Below the pieces are notes generated by a model, which made no database searches, was not told the origin of the DNA, and saw nothing but the letters and a program-made list of their open reading frames with translations. Source: a virus. From it: a DNA stretch of 64,000 nt. Shown one piece after another: positions 8,609 through 15,992 of this stretch (the first letter of the stretch is position 1; the number at the start of each line of letters is the position of its first letter). The position numbers were made by a program, and so were the translations under genes. Location of the stretch: positions 310,001 to 374,000 of IMG/VR virus record IMGVR_UViG_3300024262_006558; one strand, given 5' to 3'.

Positions 8609-9333
8609 TGTCAGTTATTAACGAAGAAGAATTCAATAAGGCTATCTTTTCTTCATACAAAAAAAAGTATGAAGAATTGATAGCCTCTTGGTTTTCGAAA
8701 GATGCTCTTGGTAATATAGAAATTCATTTACCTGAATATTTAGATGAGAATACTTCTCCTGCAGAAACTTTACAAGCTATTAAGGAAATAGTGGCTCACG
8801 AATCTTTCATTTATTCAGTAAATGATGTAATCAAATATTCCAGAGTTACCATGGATGTCATTCGTGAATATGCCGAATATGTAGATTGGGAGATTGTAGC
8901 AACAAAGCAAGTGTTAGATGAAAGATTTATAGAAGAGTTTATAAATGAATTAGACATACAACAAGTATTGCTATATCAGGATACAAGTGATGAGTTTATC
9001 AAAAAGTATGTAAAAAAAGCTAAAATAAAAATTAAATCAAAAATAAACAAAATAATAGAAATTAAAGATGTGAAACATTTAATTGATGATTTAGACATGA
9101 ACAATCTTAACATAAACCCTCTTAACATAAACCCTAATAGTATTTTTGGAGGGGCAAATAATGTTTTCACTACATATGGAGGTAGCGTCATAAACTCAGT
9201 TTCTAATTTAAATGAAGAGCAAAGTAAATCATTGGATTCTGAATCAGCAAAAGAATTATTAAACAACTATTTTAATCTACCCGAAGCTAATAAAAGCGCT
9301 TTAATAAGAAGTAAACTTTTTAAAACAAAATAA
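8608..9333 (+). CDS. Repeat protein, paralogue of preceding gene
   Basis: Contains the same helical repeat as its upstream neighbour (VIREYAEYVDWEIVATKQV, FIEEFINELDIQQVLLYQD), followed by a lysine/isoleucine-rich segment and a short tandem NINPLNINP sequence encoded by a near-perfect 15-base DNA repeat around 9105-9135. Start and upstream stop overlap as TAATG. It is the last gene of the rightward cassette and ends in a shared bidirectional terminator. Function unknown. Confidence 0.6.
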   Translation: MSVINEEEFNKAIFSSYKKKYEELIASWFSKDALGNIEIHLPEYLDENTSPAETLQAIKEIVAHESFIYSVNDVIKYSRVTMDVIREYAEYVDWEIVATKQVLDERFIEEFINELDIQQVLLYQDTSDEFIKKYVKKAKIKIKSKINKIIEIKDVKHLIDDLDMNNLNINPLNINPNSIFGGANNVFTTYGGSVINSVSNLNEEQSKSLDSESAKELLNNYFNLPEANKSALIRSKLFKTK

Positions 9334-9360
9334 AAAAGGGAAGTATTACTTCCCTTTTTT
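9332..9360. terminator. Bidirectional terminator between convergent genes
   Basis: AAAAAAGGGAAGT / ACTTCCCTTTTTT inverted repeat. It ends the rightward cassette and contains the stop codon of the leftward RNA ligase, so it serves both strands. Confidence 0.8.
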
Positions 9361-10059
9361 AATTTCCCAATTTAGCTTATGTCTCATTTCCTCCCGCTGA
9401 TCTCGATTAGCTGTTATCCATCTCCTGGCCCAAAACTCATCCGTTTTAACATGATCCTTTCTCACCCATTTTAATAAATGAGAATCAGAATCATTCTGAT
9501 GAAATCCTTCTACAGTTCTAACAACAACACCCTCCATTGTACAATCTTTTTGCTCCGCGCTATCTACGCTGCCAAAAACAGAAGGTCTTTTGACGATTTC
9601 TTCAACTTCAGCTTTTATATCAGAGAACACGCCTCTTTTTAAAACTGGAACAGTTGGAAGCTCTAGCATTTCAGCATATAAACAAATTTCATCCCAAGAT
9701 AAAAAATTACCATTATCTCTCACTCCGAATACATAGAAGAAAGTGTCTAATTCTTTATATGTTATCGAATGTGGAGCAAACATATTTTCACCAAAGACAA
9801 AATCATCTTCGCCTAACTGGTGTTTTATTCTATCGTGAATAGACCAAATGCAATTGTTCCATGGTTTCTCAGCGAAAGCCCCGTGAGACCTGGCATAGAC
9901 ACCTCTGTTGCATATAGAGTTATTTTCTCCATCCATCTTCTCTAGGATCACAACCTCCTTGTTTTCTAGAAAGGAATAATCTTGAGTTATTCTATCATCC
10001 GAAGTCGTACCTGGCGACCATGGAAAATGCATTGAGCGGAAGTATTTGGTTTTTTCCAT
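9346..10059 (-). CDS. RNA ligase, small Rnl2-like nucleotidyltransferase
   Basis: A covalent nucleotidyltransferase with motif I EKMDGEN (residues about 40-46, adenylated Lys), motif III region FYVFGVRD, motif IV MEGVVVRT and motif V LLKWVRKD. It is about 237 aa with no extra C-terminal domain, close to compact Rnl2-type RNA ligases. It would seal 3'-OH/5'-phosphate RNA ends using ATP. It is the first of two unrelated RNA ligases in the window. A terminator hairpin lies just upstream of its start and one overlaps its end, so it is a single-gene unit. Confidence 0.82.
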   Translation of the reverse strand: MEKTKYFRSMHFPWSPGTTSDDRITQDYSFLENKEVVILEKMDGENNSICNRGVYARSHGAFAEKPWNNCIWSIHDRIKHQLGEDDFVFGENMFAPHSITYKELDTFFYVFGVRDNGNFLSWDEICLYAEMLELPTVPVLKRGVFSDIKAEVEEIVKRPSVFGSVDSAEQKDCTMEGVVVRTVEGFHQNDSDSHLLKWVRKDHVKTDEFWARRWITANRDQREEMRHKLNWEIKKGK

Positions 10060-10074
10060 AGCTATAATGTAAAC

Positions 10075-10103
10075 AAAAAGGTGTTGTTTTACAACACCTT
10101 TTT
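10075..10103 (-). terminator. Terminator after gcvH-like gene
   Basis: Perfect AAAAAGGTGTTG / CAACACCTTTTT inverted repeat with a five-base loop and flanking T run. It lies between the GcvH-like gene and the RNA ligase gene. Confidence 0.8.
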
Positions 10104-10147
10104 GACAGTAATTTGATTAAATGTCAAATATCTAAATATTTTGACAC

Positions 10148-10534
10148 TTACTGACCAATCATTTCAGCGTATTTTTCTGAACTAAGAAGTGATTCAATTT
10201 CTGAATCATGACTGATTTTTATCTTTATGATCCACCCCTTTTCATAAGGGGATTCATTTAAGCTTTCTGGATCATCTTCTAAATCCTCATTGATTTCTAA
10301 AACTTCACCAGACACTGGAGAGAATATATCAGCAACGGTCTTAACCGCCTCAATAGTTCCAATAACTTCTTCTTGAGAAACATCGTCACCAACAGCAACA
10401 TCAGTTTCTACATAGACTATATCACCCAGTTCTCCTTGAGCAAAGTCGGTAACTCCAATAGTTGCTACGCCATCTTCAATCATGATCCATTCATGATCCG
10501 CTGTGTATTTTAAATCTTTTCTAACCTCAGACAT
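10148..10534 (-). CDS. gcvH: Glycine cleavage system H-protein (lipoyl carrier)
   Basis: Nearly full-length GcvH (128 aa). N-terminal YTADHEWIMIEDGVATIGVT, then LGDIVYVETDVAVGD, then the lipoylation site IGTIEAVKTVADIFSPVSGE with the target lysine at residue 65, and the C-terminal PYEKGWIIKIK. In cells H-protein carries the aminomethyl group between the P, T and L proteins of glycine cleavage. No P, T or L gene is visible here, so it would work with host enzymes. Possible roles are boosting methylene-tetrahydrofolate for nucleotide synthesis or acting as a lipoate decoy. The identity is clear; the role is open. Confidence 0.93.
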   Translation of the reverse strand: MSEVRKDLKYTADHEWIMIEDGVATIGVTDFAQGELGDIVYVETDVAVGDDVSQEEVIGTIEAVKTVADIFSPVSGEVLEINEDLEDDPESLNESPYEKGWIIKIKISHDSEIESLLSSEKYAEMIGQ

Positions 10535-10569
10535 TATTTTTTTTTTATACTTGTAACATTTATTAAACC

Positions 10570-10809
10570 TTATACTTTCTTATGAGTGTTACATATTAAA
10601 ACCATAATTATAGATGCCGATATCATGCTAAATAATAAATCAAAAGAAAACCAATACTCTGGATATAAAGTCATTAGATGAACCATAGATTTTCCTCCAA
10701 AAACAATCCAAACAATAAAGATTGGAAGGTAAAATATCCAAGGTATACCTAGTTTCTGGTATATCCATTGGTGTGACCTGGTTAACATAGAGTTAAGCTT
10801 TTCCATCAT
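10570..10809 (-). CDS. Small two-helix membrane protein, 79 aa
   Basis: Two hydrophobic helices (IFYLPIFIVWIVFGG, then FDLLFSMISASIIMVLIC) with an amphipathic N-terminal segment and a basic C-terminus. The size and two-helix topology would allow a holin-like role, but no lysis gene is adjacent. It sits two bases from the YqeY gene upstream. Function unknown. Confidence 0.55.
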   Translation of the reverse strand: MMEKLNSMLTRSHQWIYQKLGIPWIFYLPIFIVWIVFGGKSMVHLMTLYPEYWFSFDLLFSMISASIIMVLICNTHKKV

Positions 10810-10811
10810 TA

Positions 10812-11216
10812 TTAATTTAGTAATTCTCTCGCAATAGTACTTACCAATTTGCCATCGTACAAACCTTCATGGTTCTTTTTGAAATGACCCATGATAGCCC
10901 CAAGGTTCCCAGCTCCATCAGCAACCATATTCTCGATTGTTTCTCTAATGTATGCTTCAGTCAACTCAGTAGGTAAATACTCATTTAGAATATCTATTTC
11001 CTTCTGAGCAGTCTCGGTACCAACCTCTTTCAGGTTTTTAACAACTTTCTTAATGATAGCCTGGCATTCGGTATCACTCAATTGTTTAGTTGCATCTTCT
11101 ACTCTTGAGAATTCAGATACAACTACTTTTAATAACTCTTTTTTAAGAGCTCCAGCTTCTCTTTCTTTCATAGCGACTTTTATGTCCGCTAATATTATTT
11201 CTTTTAATGTTGACAT
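10812..11216 (-). CDS. yqeY: GatB/YqeY-domain protein
   Basis: Recognisable YqeY-type helical protein: an N-terminal MSTLKEIILADIKVAMKERE, central ELLKVVVSEFSRVED, IIKKVVKNLKEVGTETAQKE and C-terminal GAIMGHFKKNHEGLYDGKL. This domain is related to the tail of GatB in tRNA-dependent amidotransferases, where it contacts tRNA. The role of stand-alone forms is poorly known. I take the ATG at 11216; an in-frame ATG at 11222 and a TTG at 11225 also exist. A promoter of the phage GCAACA/CGTTATAT type lies about 25 bases upstream. Confidence 0.85.
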   Translation of the reverse strand: MSTLKEIILADIKVAMKEREAGALKKELLKVVVSEFSRVEDATKQLSDTECQAIIKKVVKNLKEVGTETAQKEIDILNEYLPTELTEAYIRETIENMVADGAGNLGAIMGHFKKNHEGLYDGKLVSTIARELLN

Positions 11217-11240
11217 GATCATCAAATTTTAAGTGTAATA

Positions 11241-11270
11241 ACATAACGAAATTATGTTATGATTTGTTTC
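11241..11270 (-). promoter_or_regulatory. Phage promoter family member before yqeY
   Basis: Read leftward: GAAACAAATC, then TCGTTATGT with 23 positions from the first G to the C of CGTT. It is a weaker match to the GCAACA / WCGTTATAT motif shared by other leftward genes in this window. Confidence 0.5.
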
Positions 11271-11272
11271 AT

Positions 11273-12115
11273 TTATTTTTTATAAACTTCGGGGGCGTAT
11301 TTACTTCTAAATATCTGGTCATAATCTAAGATCTTCTTAGATAAACGTCTATGTTTACCTTCATTAAAGCTAAGTGATCCTTGTAAGCAAATTATTGCAG
11401 CTGTGTCTCCACTTTTATTTTTAAGTGTAGGATTAGCTCCTTTACTTAATAAAGTTTCTACAGTATGTTCTCTTCCATATCTAGCTGCTAACATTAAAGC
11501 GGTTTCACCAGACTCATTACGAACATCAAGGTCAGCCCCATCAAAATAGTAGCAAGTAATTAATATACTTCCAACATCATCATTCTCCAAACAACATAGT
11601 TGATGGAATGCAGATGATTTAGCTAATTCAGATGTTGTGAAGGGGTTTGCTCCACTTTTTATGAGGAATTTCCAAACTTCTAACTTTTTACGCCTTTCGT
11701 TTTCTTTTTCTATAAAAAAGTTGTTTAAACCAAAAACTGAAGCGTTAAGCATATCCATCCCACTACTAGCTTTTTTATTGATGTCAAAACCTAATTCTAT
11801 TATAAATTTCACTTCTTTTAAACTACCTTGATTGGCAAATATAAAAGCAAATCTCATAACTTCGATATCATTAATATCAAGTCCGTTTCTTAAAGCTCTA
11901 TTAGCAGCTGATTTGTTTTGTTTAGAACAAGACCATTTTAAAAGATCTATATCATCTATTTCATCCTTAAATTCATCAAAAAATTCATCAGAGAAATTAT
12001 AAATAGCTTTAAAGTGATCATCCCATTTTTTAATAGTATCGGCGTTAGACACATACCATTCTTCACTTTTATTTATTAAAGGAGCTTCAGTTTTCTTTCT
12101 ATTCCAAAATGCCAT
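11273..12115 (-). CDS. Ankyrin-repeat protein
   Basis: The C-terminal half holds ankyrin repeats, the clearest being DVRNESGETALMLAARYG followed by VETLLSKGANPTLKNKSG. More degenerate copies precede them (VKFIIELGFDINKKASSG, WKFLIKSGANPF). The N-terminal 90 residues are charged and helical and resemble the DW-type repeats of other proteins here (FFDEFKDEIDDIDLLKWS). Ankyrin repeats mediate protein binding; the partner is unknown. It is separated from the dCMP deaminase gene upstream by one base. Confidence 0.75.
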   Translation of the reverse strand: MAFWNRKKTEAPLINKSEEWYVSNADTIKKWDDHFKAIYNFSDEFFDEFKDEIDDIDLLKWSCSKQNKSAANRALRNGLDINDIEVMRFAFIFANQGSLKEVKFIIELGFDINKKASSGMDMLNASVFGLNNFFIEKENERRKKLEVWKFLIKSGANPFTTSELAKSSAFHQLCCLENDDVGSILITCYYFDGADLDVRNESGETALMLAARYGREHTVETLLSKGANPTLKNKSGDTAAIICLQGSLSFNEGKHRRLSKKILDYDQIFRSKYAPEVYKK

Positions 12116-12116
12116 A

Positions 12117-12560
12117 CTAATAAAATTCTATTTCCACACCACCCTCATCAAGAATATTTTTTGATATAGTGAACTCTTCTAGCCATCGCTGATCTCTCTC
12201 ATGGGTTTCATCAATCTTTGGAGCATATGCTTTAGATATTCCCGATTGCACAATTGCGTTGGCGCAACTGCTGCAAGGACATAGTGTCACATAAATACTG
12301 GCCCCAATCAAAGATATACCTTCAGCTGCAGCATTGTATATTGCGTTAGCTTCAGCATGAGGTGTATAGCTGTATTTTAAAGGACGTTCTTTTCTTTCTT
12401 GAACACTATCATTAACTCCACGAGCAAATCCATTATATCCAATTGAAAGCACTGTTCCGCGATCATTTACGACAACGGCTCCAACCTTTGTGCTTTCATC
12501 CTTACTCCAAGTAGCTACATGACCAGCTAAGCCAATCATTCTTTCTTTCCATTTACTCAT
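12117..12560 (-). CDS. dcd: Deoxycytidylate (dCMP) deaminase
   Basis: Classic zinc deaminase signature: the HAE motif in YTPHAEANAIYNAA and the PCxxC motif in LCPCSSCANAIVQSG, plus the N-terminal STKVGAVVVNDRG typical of ComEB/dCMP deaminases. It makes dUMP for thymidylate synthesis. Length (147 aa) is near the usual 130-190 aa. It has its own Bacteroidota-type promoter with a near-leaderless start and is followed by the ankyrin gene. Confidence 0.9.
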   Translation of the reverse strand: MSKWKERMIGLAGHVATWSKDESTKVGAVVVNDRGTVLSIGYNGFARGVNDSVQERKERPLKYSYTPHAEANAIYNAAAEGISLIGASIYVTLCPCSSCANAIVQSGISKAYAPKIDETHERDQRWLEEFTISKNILDEGGVEIEFY

Positions 12561-12564
12561 AGAG

Positions 12565-12596
12565 CAAAGTTAGCCATTTATATATTTACCAGCAAA
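12565..12596 (-). promoter_or_regulatory. Bacteroidota-type promoter of dCMP deaminase gene
   Basis: Leftward TTTG (12593-12596), 20-base spacer, TAACTTTG (12565-12572), then four bases to the ATG. It is a good match to TTTG-N19/20-TAnnTTTG. Confidence 0.65.
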
Positions 12597-12617
12597 CTCT
12601 GGATCATATTTCTCAAA

Positions 12618-12980
12618 TTAAAATTTCTTTCCTTCTTCTGACATGTGACTTTCTATAGCTATAAACACTTCAGGATGTTTATCAAAATATTCCTTAGGAT
12701 TAAAGTTTGTATTTAGAACATTAACAAAAGTTGCGGTTTCAAAATGAAAACCCATTCTTTTAACCTCACTGTCTTCAGATTCATTTTTATTCATTACAAT
12801 GAATATAGGACCTTTTGCTGTATAAGCTTTAAAGTAAACTTGAAGACTTCCACCTTTAGCTATTGGACCTATAGCCCAATAAGTGTCTTTAGCATAAAAT
12901 GCTGATGCTGAATGACTAAGAGGTTGTACTATTAACCAGTTGTCATTTTCTAATATGATATTTGCTTTGTATTTCGGCAT
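12618..12980 (-). CDS. Short degenerate member of the WCTA-domain family
   Basis: This 120-aa protein aligns by eye with the central domain of the two larger proteins at 14733-17428: NDNWLIVQPLSHSASAFYAK, then KGPIFIVMNKNE, then GFHFETATFVNVLN and YFDKHPEVFIAI. The hallmark KGTxWCTA of the larger proteins is replaced by KDTYWAIG, so the Cys-Thr pair is missing and any activity tied to it is likely lost. It could be a regulatory or antagonistic short form. The family's function is unknown to me. Confidence 0.6.
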   Translation of the reverse strand: MPKYKANIILENDNWLIVQPLSHSASAFYAKDTYWAIGPIAKGGSLQVYFKAYTAKGPIFIVMNKNESEDSEVKRMGFHFETATFVNVLNTNFNPKEYFDKHPEVFIAIESHMSEEGKKF

Positions 12981-12984
12981 AGTA

Positions 12985-13638
12985 TTATTGTTTCTTTTTT
13001 AAATCTAGATAGAAGGTAATTCTTGACAAGCCCCTTGAGTAGCTTACTCTTAAATTACAATTAATTTTTTCGGCCATTTTCTTACTGAAATATAAACCAA
13101 ATCCACTCCCAGGGTTTGGCTTGGTATCATCTACATACTCTAAATCAAATAACCTGTCTATATTCTTAGGTGTATCACAAGGGTTTCTAACATAAATTCT
13201 AGAATTATTAATTACTAATTGAGGCTTTGATTCTCTATCATTTCTATACTTGAAAGCATTGTTTAACAGTTCATGTATAATAGCAAACAAAACAGCTTTA
13301 TCATTAAAAACTTCAACATCATCCTCGCATTCAAACTCGATCTTGTCACTGATAAACATTTTCTCAAAATCTTCTTTCTTAATGATTTGTCTATATGTTG
13401 ATTTTTTGTGATAACAAGTATTTAGCACTGAACGTACTTGACCCATAGTGCTTTGATATAATTTTTTTATATTATCGTACTCTTCAGGTAGAGACTCAAT
13501 TTGATAACTAAGACTGCTGGTTCCAGCGTTAAAACCATGGGTTAAGGAATGACCCATCATACCTATTAAAGCATATTCTTCCAATCTGGAAATATACTCA
13601 TTTAATTCTTTTAAACTTTTTTCAATAATATGATCCAT
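12985..13638 (-). CDS. Histidine-kinase-like ATPase (GHKL) protein
   Basis: The C-terminal half has a HATPase fold: N-box HELLNNAFKYRND, then a G2-type loop GSGFGLYFSKKMAEKI. The N-terminal helical part has a possible H-box-like segment (LIGMMGHSLTHGFNAG) followed by a coiled region. No membrane or sensor domain is present, so it would be a soluble GHKL ATPase, perhaps a phosphodonor or a decoy for host two-component signalling. The gene is preceded by the phage promoter family motif. Confidence 0.72.
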   Translation of the reverse strand: MDHIIEKSLKELNEYISRLEEYALIGMMGHSLTHGFNAGTSSLSYQIESLPEEYDNIKKLYQSTMGQVRSVLNTCYHKKSTYRQIIKKEDFEKMFISDKIEFECEDDVEVFNDKAVLFAIIHELLNNAFKYRNDRESKPQLVINNSRIYVRNPCDTPKNIDRLFDLEYVDDTKPNPGSGFGLYFSKKMAEKINCNLRVSYSRGLSRITFYLDLKKKQ

Positions 13639-13662
13639 AGCAATAATTTAGTTTACATTATA

Positions 13663-13690
13663 CAAACGTAAAAAAAACATAAAATGTTGC
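13663..13690 (-). promoter_or_regulatory. Phage promoter family member before the GHKL gene
   Basis: Leftward TTTGCAACATTTT, then TACGTTTG; the C of CGTT is at position 23 counted from the G of GCAACA. It also satisfies the Bacteroidota form TTTG-N19-TAnnTTTG, so it appears to be a hybrid of both signals. Confidence 0.55.
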
Positions 13691-13720
13691 AAAAAATGGA
13701 GACTTTTTAAAAGTCTCCAT
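13691..13720 (-). terminator. Terminator overlapping end of T4-type Pnkp gene
   Basis: ATGGAGACTTTT / AAAAGTCTCCAT inverted repeat followed, leftward, by TTTTTTG. It spans the last codons of the Pnkp gene. Confidence 0.75.
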
Positions 13721-14636
13721 ATGCTACTTGAAAAACGGTGATACCCATGGATCTCCATTTACGCACCACTTGATCTCTATCATCAAGAATAAAATCAATA
13801 TAAAACTTATCTCTTATATTTTCATTAAACATCTCTTCTTTAAGAATAGAATCGGATCTGAAATCACCTTCTTTTCTCATGACAAGCTTATGATACTGGA
13901 CATGGTTTTTTTCTAAGAACTTACTTGTCTCTTCTATATATGCATCACTTCTACCAGAGAATAGATACACTCTATAACCTAAATCAAAGTAATTCTTAAG
14001 CACTCCAGCAACTGGTTTAACTAATGGGTCGTTTTCACAGTCGGAAGCGTCATATGGATCTCTGTGATCTATATTAGCTAGAGTTCCATCAATGTCACAG
14101 ATAATACACTTTGGATTACTTGGATCGTTGACAATCAAGTTTTGACCTGGATAAAGAGCTTCGTATACATTTTTAACAAATCCACTAGAAACACCTTTAA
14201 CATAGTTAGCGTGCATCTTTTCGATTACCTCTTTACCTACAGTACGTTCTCTTTCCTCATCTCTTTTGATGCACACTTTTACATCTACATCAAAAGTTTT
14301 TCTTTCGATTCCTATTACTTCACCAGTCTCATCACAATAAGCCTGTATATATTCTTTTAACTTATTGAAATACCTTTCATTCAAGTTAGTATCATCAACA
14401 ATTACATCATGACCAGCTCTAAGAGCTGTTCTGATTGCAAAGTGCTGTAACTTAGTTACCTCTTTCTCAAATTCAGGATTTAGGCACAAAGAAGAGTCCC
14501 CAAACAAAGATCGGATATCATCTCTATTTGCTCTACGGTAGTTAGTGTCTCTGCACTGACGTATAGCCCAGGTTGACTTACCTGATCCAGGGATCCCCTG
14601 AGTTACTTTTACCTTCTTTATTCTATCCGTTGACAT
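13707..14636 (-). CDS. pseT: T4-type polynucleotide 5'-kinase/3'-phosphatase
   Basis: N-terminal P-loop kinase (GIPGSGKSTWAIRQ at residues 14-27, then DVIVDDTNLNERYF) joined to a C-terminal HAD phosphatase (CDIDGTLANIDHR with Asp181, then LFSGRSDAY). Length 309 aa and domain order equal T4 Pnkp (301 aa). It heals 2',3'-cyclic phosphate and 5'-OH RNA ends so that an RNA ligase can seal them, the established route by which T4 repairs tRNAs cut by anticodon nucleases. Both RNA ligases in this window could be its partners. It has a Bacteroidota-type promoter. Confidence 0.93.
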   Translation of the reverse strand: MSTDRIKKVKVTQGIPGSGKSTWAIRQCRDTNYRRANRDDIRSLFGDSSLCLNPEFEKEVTKLQHFAIRTALRAGHDVIVDDTNLNERYFNKLKEYIQAYCDETGEVIGIERKTFDVDVKVCIKRDEERERTVGKEVIEKMHANYVKGVSSGFVKNVYEALYPGQNLIVNDPSNPKCIICDIDGTLANIDHRDPYDASDCENDPLVKPVAGVLKNYFDLGYRVYLFSGRSDAYIEETSKFLEKNHVQYHKLVMRKEGDFRSDSILKEEMFNENIRDKFYIDFILDDRDQVVRKWRSMGITVFQVAYGDF

Positions 14637-14656
14637 AATTTATAATTGTTATTTAA

Positions 14657-14687
14657 CAAAGTTAAACAATAAATGGTGAATCCCAAA
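14657..14687 (-). promoter_or_regulatory. Bacteroidota-type promoter of pseT-like gene
   Basis: Leftward TTTG (14684-14687), 19-base spacer, TAACTTTG (14657-14664), about 20 bases before the ATG. It overlaps a terminator hairpin of the upstream gene. Confidence 0.6.
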
Positions 14688-14706
14688 AAGAAGTTCACCA
14701 TTTATT
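14668..14706 (-). terminator. Probable terminator after the LRR/WCTA gene
   Basis: AAATGGTGAA / TTCACCATTT inverted repeat with a 17-base loop between the WCTA-domain gene and pseT. The loop is long, so strength is uncertain. Confidence 0.55.
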
Positions 14707-14732
14707 TCATCAATGTTATATGTTGTTAATCA

Positions 14733-15992
14733 TCATTCAAGAAAAATTCTTCTTTTAATGTTGTGGTTTTTAGGAAGAGACTTTATCCCAGTGTCTCTTG
14801 CATAAAAATGAGTATTAACATATAAGCTTTCAGGGACTTCTGTTATACGGTTATTATTCGAAACATATAAGTTTCCACCTATAACGCTGTTAGCGGGTAA
14901 CCTCGAAAGGTTGCAACCTATCATCTTACAAGTGCCTCCTATTTTTATATTATCTGGCAGTTCTTTTAAATTACTGCAGTAATCAGCTAACAACATTTTA
15001 CCTACTTCAAGATATCCTGTTATTGATTCCACAGAGCTACCCTTTAATATTAAATCACCAGTAACCTTCAAATTATGAATTCTCTTAATATTTTGAGCTC
15101 CTCCTAATTTTAAATCACCATCTATTTCTAAACCTGGAGTTAAATCTTCTATTTGAATTTTAGTTAAATCAAGGTCTCCGCTGATCTTTTTATTTTCATC
15201 TTCTATTGGAAGATTGAATAAAAGTCTCATAGTAAAAGCTTGCGTATCTTTGATATTATCAATGATAGCTAATAAAATGTCTTGGTTTTTCTTTAAAAAA
15301 GCCATTTCATCTATTCTATCATCAGTAGCATCCATGAATTGAGATGTCTCATAGTGAAACTGATGCTTATAAGTCTTCTTATCCTTATCATGTTTATTTA
15401 TGATAATTATTAAAGGACCTTGTCTATTGTAATAATCAAAATTAGATGCGCCTTTAGTTGCTGTACACCACCTAGTTCCTTTTCCATAAAGGACAGCAGC
15501 TTCTTGAGTAGTTGGCATTAATACTAACCACTCTTCATTGTCTAGCCAGACCTCAGCGCCTTCTTTAGCTACTTTATCAGCCTGACTTTGACTTACAAAT
15601 TCATCTTCTTTTCTAATTTTAGAAAGAGACTGATACAAATCTTGAAGTGATTTGTAATTTTTTATATTTCTTTTGTCTACAGGTAATTTAGAGTGATGTT
15701 TAAATAAAAAACCAAGGTCGTCTTTAGCTTTCTCTAAATCTTCAACCATTAATCTTTGAGCATCGTCTTTATTATCTAAAAACCTAAACAACATCCACTC
15801 TAAATATTGAGAGTTGGGAGTTGGATCTGAATTAACAAAAGAGACAAATATGTCTTCAGGAGTTGGTTCAGTAAGATTACCTTTAAATTTATCATCAGAT
15901 AAAGACAGTTGAAGTTGAGCCTCCTTTAAAAAGGGGCTCGACTCAATCTTTGGTATAAACTTTTCTTTTAGAAAATGGATTCTATTTGACAT
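14733..15992 (-). CDS. WCTA-domain protein with leucine-rich-like repeats
   Basis: Three parts. An N-terminal helical region of about 150 residues; a central domain with NEEWLVLMPTTQEAAVLYGK, GTRWCTATKGASNF, GPLIIIINKHD and HQFHYETSQFMDA; and a C-terminal solenoid of about 150 residues with short leucine-rich-like turns (LKELPDNIKIGG, LSRLPANSVIGG, ITEVPESL). This central domain recurs in phage proteins but I cannot assign an activity. The solenoid suggests protein binding. It is a paralogue of the next gene upstream, overlapping it by one base, and of the short form at 12618. Confidence 0.65.
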   Translation of the reverse strand: MSNRIHFLKEKFIPKIESSPFLKEAQLQLSLSDDKFKGNLTEPTPEDIFVSFVNSDPTPNSQYLEWMLFRFLDNKDDAQRLMVEDLEKAKDDLGFLFKHHSKLPVDKRNIKNYKSLQDLYQSLSKIRKEDEFVSQSQADKVAKEGAEVWLDNEEWLVLMPTTQEAAVLYGKGTRWCTATKGASNFDYYNRQGPLIIIINKHDKDKKTYKHQFHYETSQFMDATDDRIDEMAFLKKNQDILLAIIDNIKDTQAFTMRLLFNLPIEDENKKISGDLDLTKIQIEDLTPGLEIDGDLKLGGAQNIKRIHNLKVTGDLILKGSSVESITGYLEVGKMLLADYCSNLKELPDNIKIGGTCKMIGCNLSRLPANSVIGGNLYVSNNNRITEVPESLYVNTHFYARDTGIKSLPKNHNIKRRIFLE

